A model generated the notes under the pieces. It was given only the letters and a program-made list of their open reading frames with translations. It was not told the origin of the DNA and ran no database searches. Shown piece after piece: positions 54,905 to 62,698 of a DNA stretch of 64,000 bases. How positions within the stretch are numbered: the stretch's first letter is position 1; each line of letters begins with the position of its first letter. The stretch covers positions 1-64,000 of the forward strand of contig CAUSAG010000002.1 of assembly GCA_963529665.1 (NCBI GenBank). The letters are read 5' to 3'. The translations under genes were made by a program, and so were the position numbers. This DNA is from Kingella_B sp963529665. Its GTDB lineage: Bacteria; Pseudomonadota; Gammaproteobacteria; Burkholderiales; Neisseriaceae.

Positions 54905-55273
54905 CTATCCTTGCACTTCAATACCTTTACTGCGCAGATTTGCCAAGCATTCGGCAAGGTAATCATCATCGTGTTCGGCATAAATCGGGCTGCCGATAGG
55001 TTCTTCCGCCAAATCGGCATATGGCGGGCAAGTGTTGCCGCGATGGTTTTTATCGTGCCATGCGGGATCAGGTCGGTAGCCGCGCCGCTGCATTTCGTCC
55101 ATGATGAGGACGTGATAGGCATAAAGCAGATAGGGGCTGTGGGTGAAAACGTAGTTCACGGTGGCGTGCGGCCGGCCCCAGCCGTTACCGCGCAGGGCGG
55201 CGCATTCTCGGTGTTGGCCGAGCAGTTGGGCACGTGGGAGTTGGGGAATAAGGGTTTGATGCCATAGGCGCAT
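54905..55273 (-). CDS. Pyrimidine dimer DNA glycosylase/endonuclease V family protein
   Basis: A 122-aa protein starting MRLWHQTLIPQLPRAQLLGQ and continuing HRECAALRGNGWGR, the pattern of the Pyr_excise family (T4 endonuclease V relatives, TIGR02328 type), which cuts DNA at UV dimers or serves an unknown role. ACGGAG precedes the ATG at 55273. The frame stays open upstream into the duplicated bestrophin start, which would give a 202-aa chimera from 55513; the ribosome site favours the short form. Confidence 0.8.
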   Translation of the reverse strand: MRLWHQTLIPQLPRAQLLGQHRECAALRGNGWGRPHATVNYVFTHSPYLLYAYHVLIMDEMQRRGYRPDPAWHDKNHRGNTCPPYADLAEEPIGSPIYAEHDDDYLAECLANLRSKGIEVQG

Positions 55274-55301
55274 GATGGAGTCTCCGTAAAAAGTGCAGGC
55301 T

Positions 55302-55331
55302 GCTTTTGGGTAATGGAAAAGCAGCCTGCAC
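55302..55331. repeat. Inverted pair of AG-king3-type DUS
   Basis: TGCAGGCTGCTTTT and AAAAGCAGCCTGCA form an inverted pair. The core AAGCAGCCTGCA differs from the host DUS at positions 2 and 11. A further degenerate TGCAGGTTGCC lies near 55341. Confidence 0.8.
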
Positions 55332-55394
55332 ATCGAAATATGCAGGTTGCCTGTCGTTTCAGCCGTTGAACAGCCAAGGTTGGCTTTGACGGCG

Positions 55395-55525
55395 CTGCCC
55401 AGCAAGAGCGACACGCTCGACAGCAGCAGCATGGCGGGCAGGACTTTGGGGAAGATGGTGCCGCGCCATGCGAACAGCAGGGCGAGGGTGTTGGTTTTTT
55501 TGCGGATAATCATGGTGGTTTGTGG
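55395..55525. repeat. Bestrophin 5' end, direct repeat copy 2
   Basis: Repeats 54543-54673 in the same orientation, including the bestrophin start codon (55513). The reading frame runs on from the 39 bestrophin codons into the inserted segment. Confidence 0.8.
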
Positions 55526-55610
55526 GGTGGGAAATGGATTTCAGGCTGCCTTAGTTTGCACACGTTAAGGCAGCCTGAAAACGTGTTTGCGTGCTTTGCG
55601 CCAAGCCTAA

Positions 55611-55964
55611 TCAATGACGGCTGCTTTTGCCGTGGCGGCGCTGGTCGCTGCCGTCGGAATAATTGCCGTCTTTGCCGCTGGGAATGCTGCTGGCGTTGGG
55701 CGTGAGCTCTCTACCGTATTCGCGGAACTGCTGCACTTTGCGGTCAAGATTTTCCTTGGCGATTTCGCCGTCTTCGCGGTCGTCGTAGCTGCCTTTAAGG
55801 CGGCGGATTTGCGCTTCGGGCGAGTTTTTATCAAGGTCTATGCCTTGCGTGGCGGCGGTGCGGTTCACCAGCGTGCGCACGGCAGGGATTTGATACACGC
55901 CAAACAGCGCAATCGCAATCAACACCAGCCAAATCAAGGCTTTAACGTTTTGCGGAATATACAT
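55611..55964 (-). CDS. Membrane-anchored protein of unknown function
   Basis: A 117-aa protein with one N-terminal hydrophobic helix (about 9-27) and a charged, hydrophilic remainder ending in a His/Ser/Arg-rich tail. It may be anchored in the inner membrane with the tail in the periplasm. AAGGAAA lies a few bases upstream of the ATG. Family not recognised. Confidence 0.6.
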   Translation of the reverse strand: MYIPQNVKALIWLVLIAIALFGVYQIPAVRTLVNRTAATQGIDLDKNSPEAQIRRLKGSYDDREDGEIAKENLDRKVQQFREYGRELTPNASSIPSGKDGNYSDGSDQRRHGKSSRH

Positions 55965-56091
55965 GGCAAATTTCCTTTCTGTTTTCTAATCAACAAGGCT
56001 ATCGGGCAACAAGCCAGCGCCGTTCCATTTTGCTTTTCAGGCTGCCTTTGCATGACGCGGATGATGTTTGCCAACCGCGCCCTGCCCTTTT

Positions 56092-58320
56092 TCAGGCTGC
56101 TGCTATGCGGATGGGCGGCTGCGGCGTTTGCGCTTGGGCGCGGTCTAATTGGCGATGCAAGGCGGTGTAACACTCGGGCAGCAGCTCGCGCATCATGCTC
56201 AGCTGGCGCGTGAGCACTTGGGCTTGGGTGGTATGGCTGCCATGCTCGGCATCGGCTTGGCTTTGCAGCTGCGCCAATTGTGTATCCAGCGCGTTTAAGG
56301 CAGCCTGAAACTCGCTTTCGCTGCTGGTGGCGATGTTTTGCAAAATATGCACGACTTGCTCGGCGGTGGGGTAAAACGTGGCGAGAAATTGTTGCTCGGC
56401 GGCGCTGTTGGCTTGGATTTTGTCGCGGTATGCGCCCAGCGCGGAGATGTAGCTAATCAGCGAGTAGTTGATTTTTAGCAGCATAAAGCCGTCTTCCAGC
56501 TTATCGCGATGCTTATCGGCTTCGCTGGACATATCGGACAACACGCTAGATAGCGCGGCGGCTTTGTCGTGGCTGGTGCGGCGGGCGGCGCGATAGGGGA
56601 TGTCTTCGCGGATGCCGTGTTGCAATTCGTCTAACACGGCGGTGAGGTAGCCCGCGTTGCTTTGGATGGCTTCGGTGCTGGTTTTTTCCAGCGAGATGTA
56701 TTTCCAATCGGGCCACAGGCAATACACGGCAACGCCTGAAATCAACGCGCCGAGAATGGTGTCAATGATGCGCGGCACAAAAAAGCCTGCCACATCAAAG
56801 CCCATAATGGCAAAGTTCATCATCGCTTGAATGGTGATGAAAAAGATGGAATAGCTGTATTTATTGGTGCGCGAATAGAAAAACAGGCTCACAAATATCA
56901 CCGCGATGGCGAGCTTGTCCACCAGCGTGAGCGCAAACACAGGCAAGATAGAGCCGACTAACACGCCGCCGATTGTGCCGATGATGCGGTGGAGCAAGCG
57001 GCTTTTGGTGGCGGAATAGTTGGGCTGGCACACAAACACAGCGGTGAGCAAAATCCAATAGCCTAGGCTTAAATCGTTGTCGCTAAGGTGTTGGATGTTG
57101 ATGATGTGCACCACAATGCAGCACACGCAGGCAATTATCGCCATGCGCACGGCGTGGCGGAACACGGGCGATTTGAGCGTAAGCTGTTGCTTGAAAATTT
57201 GCCATGCGGTTTTGAAGTTGTTGTTATCAAGGGCTTGGATGCGGGTTTGCTCGCTGGGCGTGGTTAGGCTTTGAATATCGGGGTTGCCCAATTGGGCGAA
57301 TTGTTGGCTGATGCGGGAAAGATTATCCAGCAGCCGTTGCACGCTGTATGGCGATGCGCCGTTGCCCGTATCGTGCGCGGCGTAGTAATCCAGCGATTGC
57401 ATCGCGCCTTGGGTGGCGCGTGCGAGCTTGGGCGAATCGGTGTATTCGGTGTTGCGGCGCAGGTTTTGGGCAAATTGTTGGCAGGCTTGGGCTTGCAAGC
57501 GAATGAGCCGCTCAATGCGGTAGATTAAATCGGTGTGGCTCATTTGCTGGGTGAAGGTTTGGTAGTGCATATGGCTGGCGGACATCCGCTCGTGGATGTC
57601 TTGGGCGATGAAGTAATAGCGCAGCATTTTGGCGGTGCGCGGGTGGCGATGTTGCCCGCGCATTCGGTAAAACAAGGCGTTGCGGCAAAGGTTGAAGCTG
57701 CTGATGACGCGGCTGTTGGTCATGGCAAGATTGATTTGCTGCTGGTCGTGCTCGTTGATTTCGTCGGGGTCAAAAAAGCTGGCTTTGCTGTTGAGATAAT
57801 CGGCAAGGGCTTCGTAGGCTTGGGCGATGTTTTCTTGCACGGGGCGATGGGGGAACACAAGATGCGCCAGCAATGTGAACAAGGTGTAAAGCAGCGTGCC
57901 GATGATAATCAGCAGCGTGTTTAAATAAGGCGCAGCGTGGGGGTCGTGGGTGAGCGTGGTGTAGATGGCAACGGCGAGCGTGCCAAAAGATACGGTGCGA
58001 TAGCGCGTGCCCGCCGCGCCCAATAGGGTGAACACGAAGGCGATGGCAGTAAACGCGATGGGCAGCGCGATGGGGTTGTTGAAGGTGAACTGCACAGCAA
58101 GCGAGCTGATGGCAAACGCCATCACGGCAAACATCACGTTTTTAAACTTGCCCGTGAGCCCGTTGTCCAAATCCACCAAGCCGCCGGCGATGATGCCGAG
58201 AATCAGCGCGGCGAAATATTGCTCCTTGTTGAACCGCCAAACAAAATAGGCGCACAAGCTGGCGCTGATTAACACGGGCAGGGTGTTGATGATTTTTGTG
58301 TTAATGGCGGGGGTTTTCAT
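56092..58320 (-). CDS. yccS: YccS/YhfK-type membrane protein (FUSC family)
   Basis: A 742-aa protein with two blocks of transmembrane helices (about 12-155 and 395-535) separated and followed by long cytoplasmic helical regions, the arrangement of the YccS/FUSC family, related to aromatic-acid exporters. Role in export or envelope stress is only inferred. Full length. A DUS pair in the 3' part gives FQAAL. Confidence 0.88.
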   Translation of the reverse strand: MKTPAINTKIINTLPVLISASLCAYFVWRFNKEQYFAALILGIIAGGLVDLDNGLTGKFKNVMFAVMAFAISSLAVQFTFNNPIALPIAFTAIAFVFTLLGAAGTRYRTVSFGTLAVAIYTTLTHDPHAAPYLNTLLIIIGTLLYTLFTLLAHLVFPHRPVQENIAQAYEALADYLNSKASFFDPDEINEHDQQQINLAMTNSRVISSFNLCRNALFYRMRGQHRHPRTAKMLRYYFIAQDIHERMSASHMHYQTFTQQMSHTDLIYRIERLIRLQAQACQQFAQNLRRNTEYTDSPKLARATQGAMQSLDYYAAHDTGNGASPYSVQRLLDNLSRISQQFAQLGNPDIQSLTTPSEQTRIQALDNNNFKTAWQIFKQQLTLKSPVFRHAVRMAIIACVCCIVVHIINIQHLSDNDLSLGYWILLTAVFVCQPNYSATKSRLLHRIIGTIGGVLVGSILPVFALTLVDKLAIAVIFVSLFFYSRTNKYSYSIFFITIQAMMNFAIMGFDVAGFFVPRIIDTILGALISGVAVYCLWPDWKYISLEKTSTEAIQSNAGYLTAVLDELQHGIREDIPYRAARRTSHDKAAALSSVLSDMSSEADKHRDKLEDGFMLLKINYSLISYISALGAYRDKIQANSAAEQQFLATFYPTAEQVVHILQNIATSSESEFQAALNALDTQLAQLQSQADAEHGSHTTQAQVLTRQLSMMRELLPECYTALHRQLDRAQAQTPQPPIRIAAA

Positions 58321-58384
58321 GATGCAATCGCGTATGCAAACGTGCGTTAAAAAAGGTTAGCATTTTAACGCTAAATAACAAAGT

Positions 58385-58462
58385 AGGCAGCCTGAAAACG
58401 AAATTTCTGCGAAGCTAAAACGCAGTTTCTGCTTAGCGCGGGCGATAATCTGTTTTCAGGCT
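58385..58462. repeat. DUS-flanked mini-repeat, divergent copy
   Basis: DUS, CGAAATTTCTGCGAAGCTAA core and inverted DUS-like end. Related to 26515-26592 by the GCGAAGCTAAAACG-type core. Confidence 0.45.
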
Positions 58463-58543
58463 GCTGTTGTGTGTTTCAGGCTGCCCCTGCCCCGTGCTAA
58501 AATCGCGCCTTTTCGTTTAACCATTTTTTCGTTATCAATCAAT

Positions 58544-59566
58544 ATGTCCCAAATCACCCTCACCCCCAGCCAAACCCAATTTGAAGCCACCGCCGATGAA
58601 ACCATTCTGGAAGCCGCGCTGCGCCAAGGTTACAACCTGCCCAACGCTTGCCAAAGCGGCATGTGCGGAACGTGCATTGCCCAAGTGGTGTCGGGCGATG
58701 TGGTGCTGGGCGATTATGATGAATTTGCGCTTACCGATGAAGATGTTGCCAACGGCATGGTGTTGCTGTGCGCTTGTCGCCCGCAAAGCGATGTGGTGAT
58801 TGATTTGCCTGCTTACCAAGGCGCAAAAGCCATCATGCCGCGCACCATGCCTGCGCGCGTGAGCATGATTGATATACGCGGCAAAATGGCGCTGCTGCGG
58901 CTGGCGTTGCCCAAATCACCGCCGTTTAAGTTTTATGCGGGGCAGTATGCCGATATTTTGTATAAAGGCACGGTGCGCAGCTATTCGCTTGCCAATGCGC
59001 CCAGCGAAAATGGCGTGATGGAGTTTCATGTGCGATTGCGCGAAGGCGGTGTGTTTTCGCCTGCGCTGTTTTCAGGCAGCCTGAAAGTGGGCGATGTGTT
59101 GCGCGTGCGCGCGCCGCTGGGCTCGTTTACCTTAAACGAAGAAAGCAATAAACCGTTGATTTTTGTTGCCACGGGCACGGGATTTGCGCCGATTAAATCG
59201 CTGCTGCAACACCTGCGCGACAAGCAGCCTGAAAGCAGCGTGCATGTGTATCACGGCGCGCGCGATGCCGATGGCTTGTATGACGAAGCCGCTCTGCGCG
59301 AGCTGTTGTATTTGCTGCCCAACGCGCGTTACACCCCCGTGCTTTCCTGTGGCAACGAAGCATGGCAAGGCGCGTGCGGGCATACCACCGAGCAAGTGTT
59401 AAACGATTACGCCGATTTATCGGGCTACGAAGTTTACGCCTGCGGCTCAATAGAGATGATTCGCAGCAGCAAGCAAGCCTTCACCCAACAGCGTGGGCTG
59501 CCTGAAAACGCGTTTTACAGCGATGCCTTTACCGCACACACGCCCGAAGCCACAGCGGCAGCCTGA
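58544..59566 (+). CDS. 2Fe-2S ferredoxin-type NAD(P)H:flavin oxidoreductase
   Basis: A 340-aa electron-transfer enzyme. Residues 1-90 form a plant-type ferredoxin with CQSGMCGTC and a fourth Cys near 75; residues about 100-335 form an FNR module with RSYSLAN (flavin) and VATGTGFAPIKSLLQ (NADPH). Similar to phenol hydroxylase reductase and AscD. The partner oxygenase is not nearby. Start at 58544. Two DUS inside read GSLKV and QPESS; the stop TGA is in a DUS. Confidence 0.85.
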   Translation: MSQITLTPSQTQFEATADETILEAALRQGYNLPNACQSGMCGTCIAQVVSGDVVLGDYDEFALTDEDVANGMVLLCACRPQSDVVIDLPAYQGAKAIMPRTMPARVSMIDIRGKMALLRLALPKSPPFKFYAGQYADILYKGTVRSYSLANAPSENGVMEFHVRLREGGVFSPALFSGSLKVGDVLRVRAPLGSFTLNEESNKPLIFVATGTGFAPIKSLLQHLRDKQPESSVHVYHGARDADGLYDEAALRELLYLLPNARYTPVLSCGNEAWQGACGHTTEQVLNDYADLSGYEVYACGSIEMIRSSKQAFTQQRGLPENAFYSDAFTAHTPEATAAA

Positions 59567-59687
59567 AAATGCCTTGCGGATTGCGCCGCAGTTTCTCCAT
59601 CCCATTTTCAGGCTGCATCAGTCTTTAACCCCCACCCCGCTTTCAGGCAGCCTGAAAGCGTTTTTTATCCCATTTAGCCATATCATC

Positions 59688-60875
59688 ATGCTCAGCAAAC
59701 AATCCGCCATCCGCATCGCCTATCTGCGCGTGCTGGCTTTTGCCATCGCCGCCTTTGTGGTCAACACCACCGAATTCATCCCCGTTGCCATGCTCACCGA
59801 CATCGGCAAAGGCTTCAACCAATCCGCCGCCGACACAGGCACTATGATTACCGTGTACGCATGGATAGTCTCGCTTTCCTCGCTGCCGCTGATGCTGCTG
59901 TTTGCCCAAGTGGAGCGGCGCAAACTGCTGTTGGGCTTGTTTGCCGTATTTATCGCGGGGCACGCGCTGTCGGTTGCCGCGTGGAGCTTTCCCGTGTTGC
60001 TGGTTTCGCGCGTAATGATTGCGCTTACCCACGCGCTGTTTTGGTCGATTACCGCCGTGCTGGTGATGCGCGTCGCCCCGCGCGGCAAACGGCAGCAAGC
60101 CTTGGGCTGGATGTCGCTGGGCTCGTCGATGGCAACCGTGTTGGGGCTGCCGCTGGGGCGCATCATTGGGCAAGCGTTGGGCTGGCGCGCTACTTTTGCC
60201 CTGATTGGCATCCTTGCCATTGGCGTGATGCTGCTGTTAATGAAAATCCTGCCGCGCCTAGCCAGCAAAAATTCAGGCTCGCTCGCCAGCCTGCCGCTGC
60301 TGGCGAAACGTCCGCACCTGCTCGGCTTATACGCGCTCACCATCATGATGGCAACCGCGCATTTCACCGCATACAGCTATATTGAACCCTATGCGCTCAC
60401 CATCACGCAGCTATCAGAGCAAATGACCACTTGGGTACTGCTGGTGTTTGGCGTGTCGGGCATGGTGGCGAGCATGCTGTTTGCCCGCTTCTACCCGCGC
60501 CGCCCTAATCCCACGCTGCTGATTTCGGGCGCAATCGTGCTGATGTCGCTGCTGCTGCTCAAACCGCTGGGGCACAACCCCGCCGCGCTGTTTGCGCTGA
60601 TTTTCGCGTGGGGCATCGGCATCGCCTGCGTGAGTTTAAGCATGATTGGGCACGTGATGCGCTATGCGCCCGATGCCGCCGATGTCGCCAACTCCATCTA
60701 TTCAGCTTGCTACAACGTGGGCATTGGCGGCGGCGCGTTGCTGGGCGGCATCGTGATGCGCACCAACACGCTGGGGCTAGCAAATATCGGCTGGGTGGGC
60801 GCAGCGTTGGCAGCGTTAGCATTGCTGATTTTTGTCTGGACGCAAAAAGCATCCACGCCTGCCGCAGCACGCTAA
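59688..60875 (+). CDS. MFS efflux transporter, SotB-like
   Basis: A 395-aa major facilitator with 12 helices. FAIAAFVVNTTEFIPVAML at the start is typical of the sugar-efflux/arabinose-efflux (SotB, AraJ) branch of drug:H+ antiporters, and motif A-like residues lie in the 2-3 loop. Exports a sugar or drug; substrate unknown. Start at 59688, after a DUS. Confidence 0.83.
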   Translation: MLSKQSAIRIAYLRVLAFAIAAFVVNTTEFIPVAMLTDIGKGFNQSAADTGTMITVYAWIVSLSSLPLMLLFAQVERRKLLLGLFAVFIAGHALSVAAWSFPVLLVSRVMIALTHALFWSITAVLVMRVAPRGKRQQALGWMSLGSSMATVLGLPLGRIIGQALGWRATFALIGILAIGVMLLLMKILPRLASKNSGSLASLPLLAKRPHLLGLYALTIMMATAHFTAYSYIEPYALTITQLSEQMTTWVLLVFGVSGMVASMLFARFYPRRPNPTLLISGAIVLMSLLLLKPLGHNPAALFALIFAWGIGIACVSLSMIGHVMRYAPDAADVANSIYSACYNVGIGGGALLGGIVMRTNTLGLANIGWVGAALAALALLIFVWTQKASTPAAAR

Positions 60876-60879
60876 ACGG

Positions 60880-60921
60880 TTTTCAGGCTGCCTTGGATAC
60901 ACCAAAGGCAGCCTGAAAACA
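60880..60921. terminator. Inverted DUS pair after the MFS gene
   Basis: GTTTTCAGGCTGCCTTGG and CCAAAGGCAGCCTGAAAAC face each other around a short loop. Lies between convergent genes. Confidence 0.65.
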
Positions 60922-60962
60922 AGAAAGCCGCCTAATCATAGGCAGCTTAATGAAGCAACGGC

Positions 60963-61265
60963 TTATTCGCATTTCAATTTTTGCGCGATGTTGCCAAAGT
61001 TTTTATCCGCATATTCGCACATCTCATTGCGCTGCTTTTGCGTGGCATCGTGCAACGAATGTTTCAAAACCATGGTATTAGTAGCATGGAACGAAGCCGT
61101 TTTCTCGCCTGCCTTCGCAAAACACGCATCCGCGCGTTTAAAATATGCCTCGCAGCTGGCAGGCAGATTGCTTAAATTATGCCCACCATGCTCCGCATGA
61201 TCATGCGCCCATGCAGATGCAGCTGCCAAAGCCAAAACGCCAGCCATTAAAGTTGTTTTTTTCAT
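60963..61265 (-). CDS. Small periplasmic protein, DUF5339-like
   Basis: A 100-aa secreted protein: signal peptide about 1-20 ending AWA, then a His-rich start (HDHAEHGGH) and four spaced cysteines (SCEAYF, DACF, MCEYA, KLKCE). The His cluster may bind metal. Resembles the Neisseriaceae DUF5339 family (moderate certainty). Start at 61265 with GGGAG about 8 bases upstream. Confidence 0.65.
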   Translation of the reverse strand: MKKTTLMAGVLALAAASAWAHDHAEHGGHNLSNLPASCEAYFKRADACFAKAGEKTASFHATNTMVLKHSLHDATQKQRNEMCEYADKNFGNIAQKLKCE

Positions 61266-61456
61266 CTTAAAACTCCCTTGTCGTCGTTTAAAAAACATTA
61301 CCAAATCCCCAAAAAATGCGTTTCATCAAGAATTTAGCAGCGCCATCATAAAGAAGCCGATTGGCGTTGTAAAGTTAATCTATTGGATTATCAAGAGTTA
61401 ATCTATTTGATTATCAACGCAAAAATCCATCCACGCAGCCTGAAAGCCAAGTTCCC

Positions 61457-62323
61457 ATGATAGACCTCCACACCCATTCCACCACGTCCGATGGCGCGCT
61501 CACGCCCAGCCAATTGGTGCAAGCCGCCGCACAAAATGGCTGCCGCCTGCTCGCGCTCACCGACCACGACCACACAGGCGGGCTTGCCGAAGCGCGCGCC
61601 GAAGCCAAGCGGCAAAACATTCAGTTTATCAATGGTGTAGAAATCTCGGTAACATGGCGGCATCGCACCATCCACATCGTGGCGCTGGATTTTGACGAAC
61701 ACAACACCGCGCTGCAAACCCTGCTCGCCCAAGTGCGCCAAGGGCGCATAGAACGCCTGCACCAAATCGCCGCCAAGCTCGCAAAAAAAGGCATCACAGG
61801 CGCAGCCGAAGGCGCGCTCGCCCTTGCCGCCAACCCCGAAATGGTCTCGCGCACTCATATCGCCGATTGGCTGGTGCAACAAGGGCACGCCCGCAACAAG
61901 CAACAAGCCTTCACGCGCTATTTGGGCGACGGCAAAAGCGCATCCGTGCGCCACCAATGGGCAGAATTGGGCGACGCCATCGCCGCTGTAAACAACGCAG
62001 GCGGCATCGCCATCATCGCCCACCCCATGCGCTACGACCTATCCGCCACCGCGCGGCGCAATCTGTTTGACGAATTTCGCGCATTGGGCGGACGCGGCAT
62101 GGAAGTGCACAGCGGCTCATGCAGCCTGAACGACCGCCTGAACTACGCCCAAGCCGCCACCCGCCACGGTTTGCTCGCCAGCGCGGGCAGTGATTTTCAT
62201 CGCTCACACGATTACAGCGGCGGCGTGCTCGGCGCTTGCCCCGAATTGCCCAGCATTTGCCAACCCGTTTGGCAATATTTCAAACAGCCGTTCAGGCAGC
62301 CTGAAAACCATAAGGCAGCCTGA
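61457..62323 (+). CDS. rnm: PHP-domain 5'-3' exoribonuclease/phosphoesterase (RNase AM type)
   Basis: A 288-aa PHP-domain phosphoesterase of the YciV/TrpH group. Metal motifs are DLHTHSTTSDG, TDHDHTGG, IIAHPMRY and SAGSDFHR. The E. coli member trims 5' ends of RNA and degrades short oligoribonucleotides. The C-terminus PFRQPENHKAA is written by two DUS, the second supplying the TGA stop. Confidence 0.88.
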   Translation: MIDLHTHSTTSDGALTPSQLVQAAAQNGCRLLALTDHDHTGGLAEARAEAKRQNIQFINGVEISVTWRHRTIHIVALDFDEHNTALQTLLAQVRQGRIERLHQIAAKLAKKGITGAAEGALALAANPEMVSRTHIADWLVQQGHARNKQQAFTRYLGDGKSASVRHQWAELGDAIAAVNNAGGIAIIAHPMRYDLSATARRNLFDEFRALGGRGMEVHSGSCSLNDRLNYAQAATRHGLLASAGSDFHRSHDYSGGVLGACPELPSICQPVWQYFKQPFRQPENHKAA

Positions 62324-62564
62324 AAACGCCTTCAACCACGCCACCGATGCCCAATTAGCTCATCGCCTGCATTATTTGTTGAGCGAAGCCGATTGCGACG
62401 TGCAACGTCTTGACCCCGATTTTGTTTGGCAGAAAATTGTGGAATATTTGTCGCTGCTGAAAAGCGAAGCCGAAGCCCGCCCCGAGCCGCTTGCCGATAA
62501 TCTGAAAATCACCAGCAAGGGCTTTGACAACAAACGCTCGTTTCGCCCGAAGATGAAAAAATAA
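62315..62564 (+). CDS. Small conserved-looking protein, start unresolved
   Basis: A frame ending in KITSKGFDNKRSFRPKMKK at TAA 62562-62564 reads sensibly back through TDAQLAHRLHYLLSEADCDV to a DUS at about 62311. It has no ATG between that DUS and position 62400; the only upstream ATG in frame (62190) lies inside rnm, out of its frame. Either a non-ATG start is used or the true 5' end was replaced by DUS sequence. Unknown family, highly basic tail. Confidence 0.5.
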
Positions 62565-62573
62565 CGCCAAAGG

Positions 62574-62642
62574 CAGCCTGAAAACGAGCGAAGCGAGTTT
62601 CAGCGAAGCTAAAACGTGCATCTGAACCTGTTTTCAGGCTGC
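62574..62642. repeat. DUS-flanked mini-repeat, divergent copy
   Basis: DUS, ACGAGCGAAGCGAG and TTTCAGCGAAGCTAAAACG core, then an inverted DUS. Same family as 26515-26592; also serves as terminator. Confidence 0.5.
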
Positions 62643-62698
62643 CTTTGCTGCATCCATATATAATCCCCCATTTTCAACTTTCCACCCGAAAGCCCACC

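Larger units (their letters stand above)
54674..55394. mobile_element. Inserted segment with a second DUS dialect
   Basis: Lies between the two copies of the bestrophin 5' end. It carries a pyrimidine-dimer glycosylase gene and an inverted pair of AAGCAGCCTGCA motifs (about 55302-55331), the AG-king3 DUS dialect reported for Kingella oralis, instead of AGGCAGCCTGAA. The left part (to about 54765) still holds host-dialect DUS, so the exact left boundary is unclear. Confidence 0.55.
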
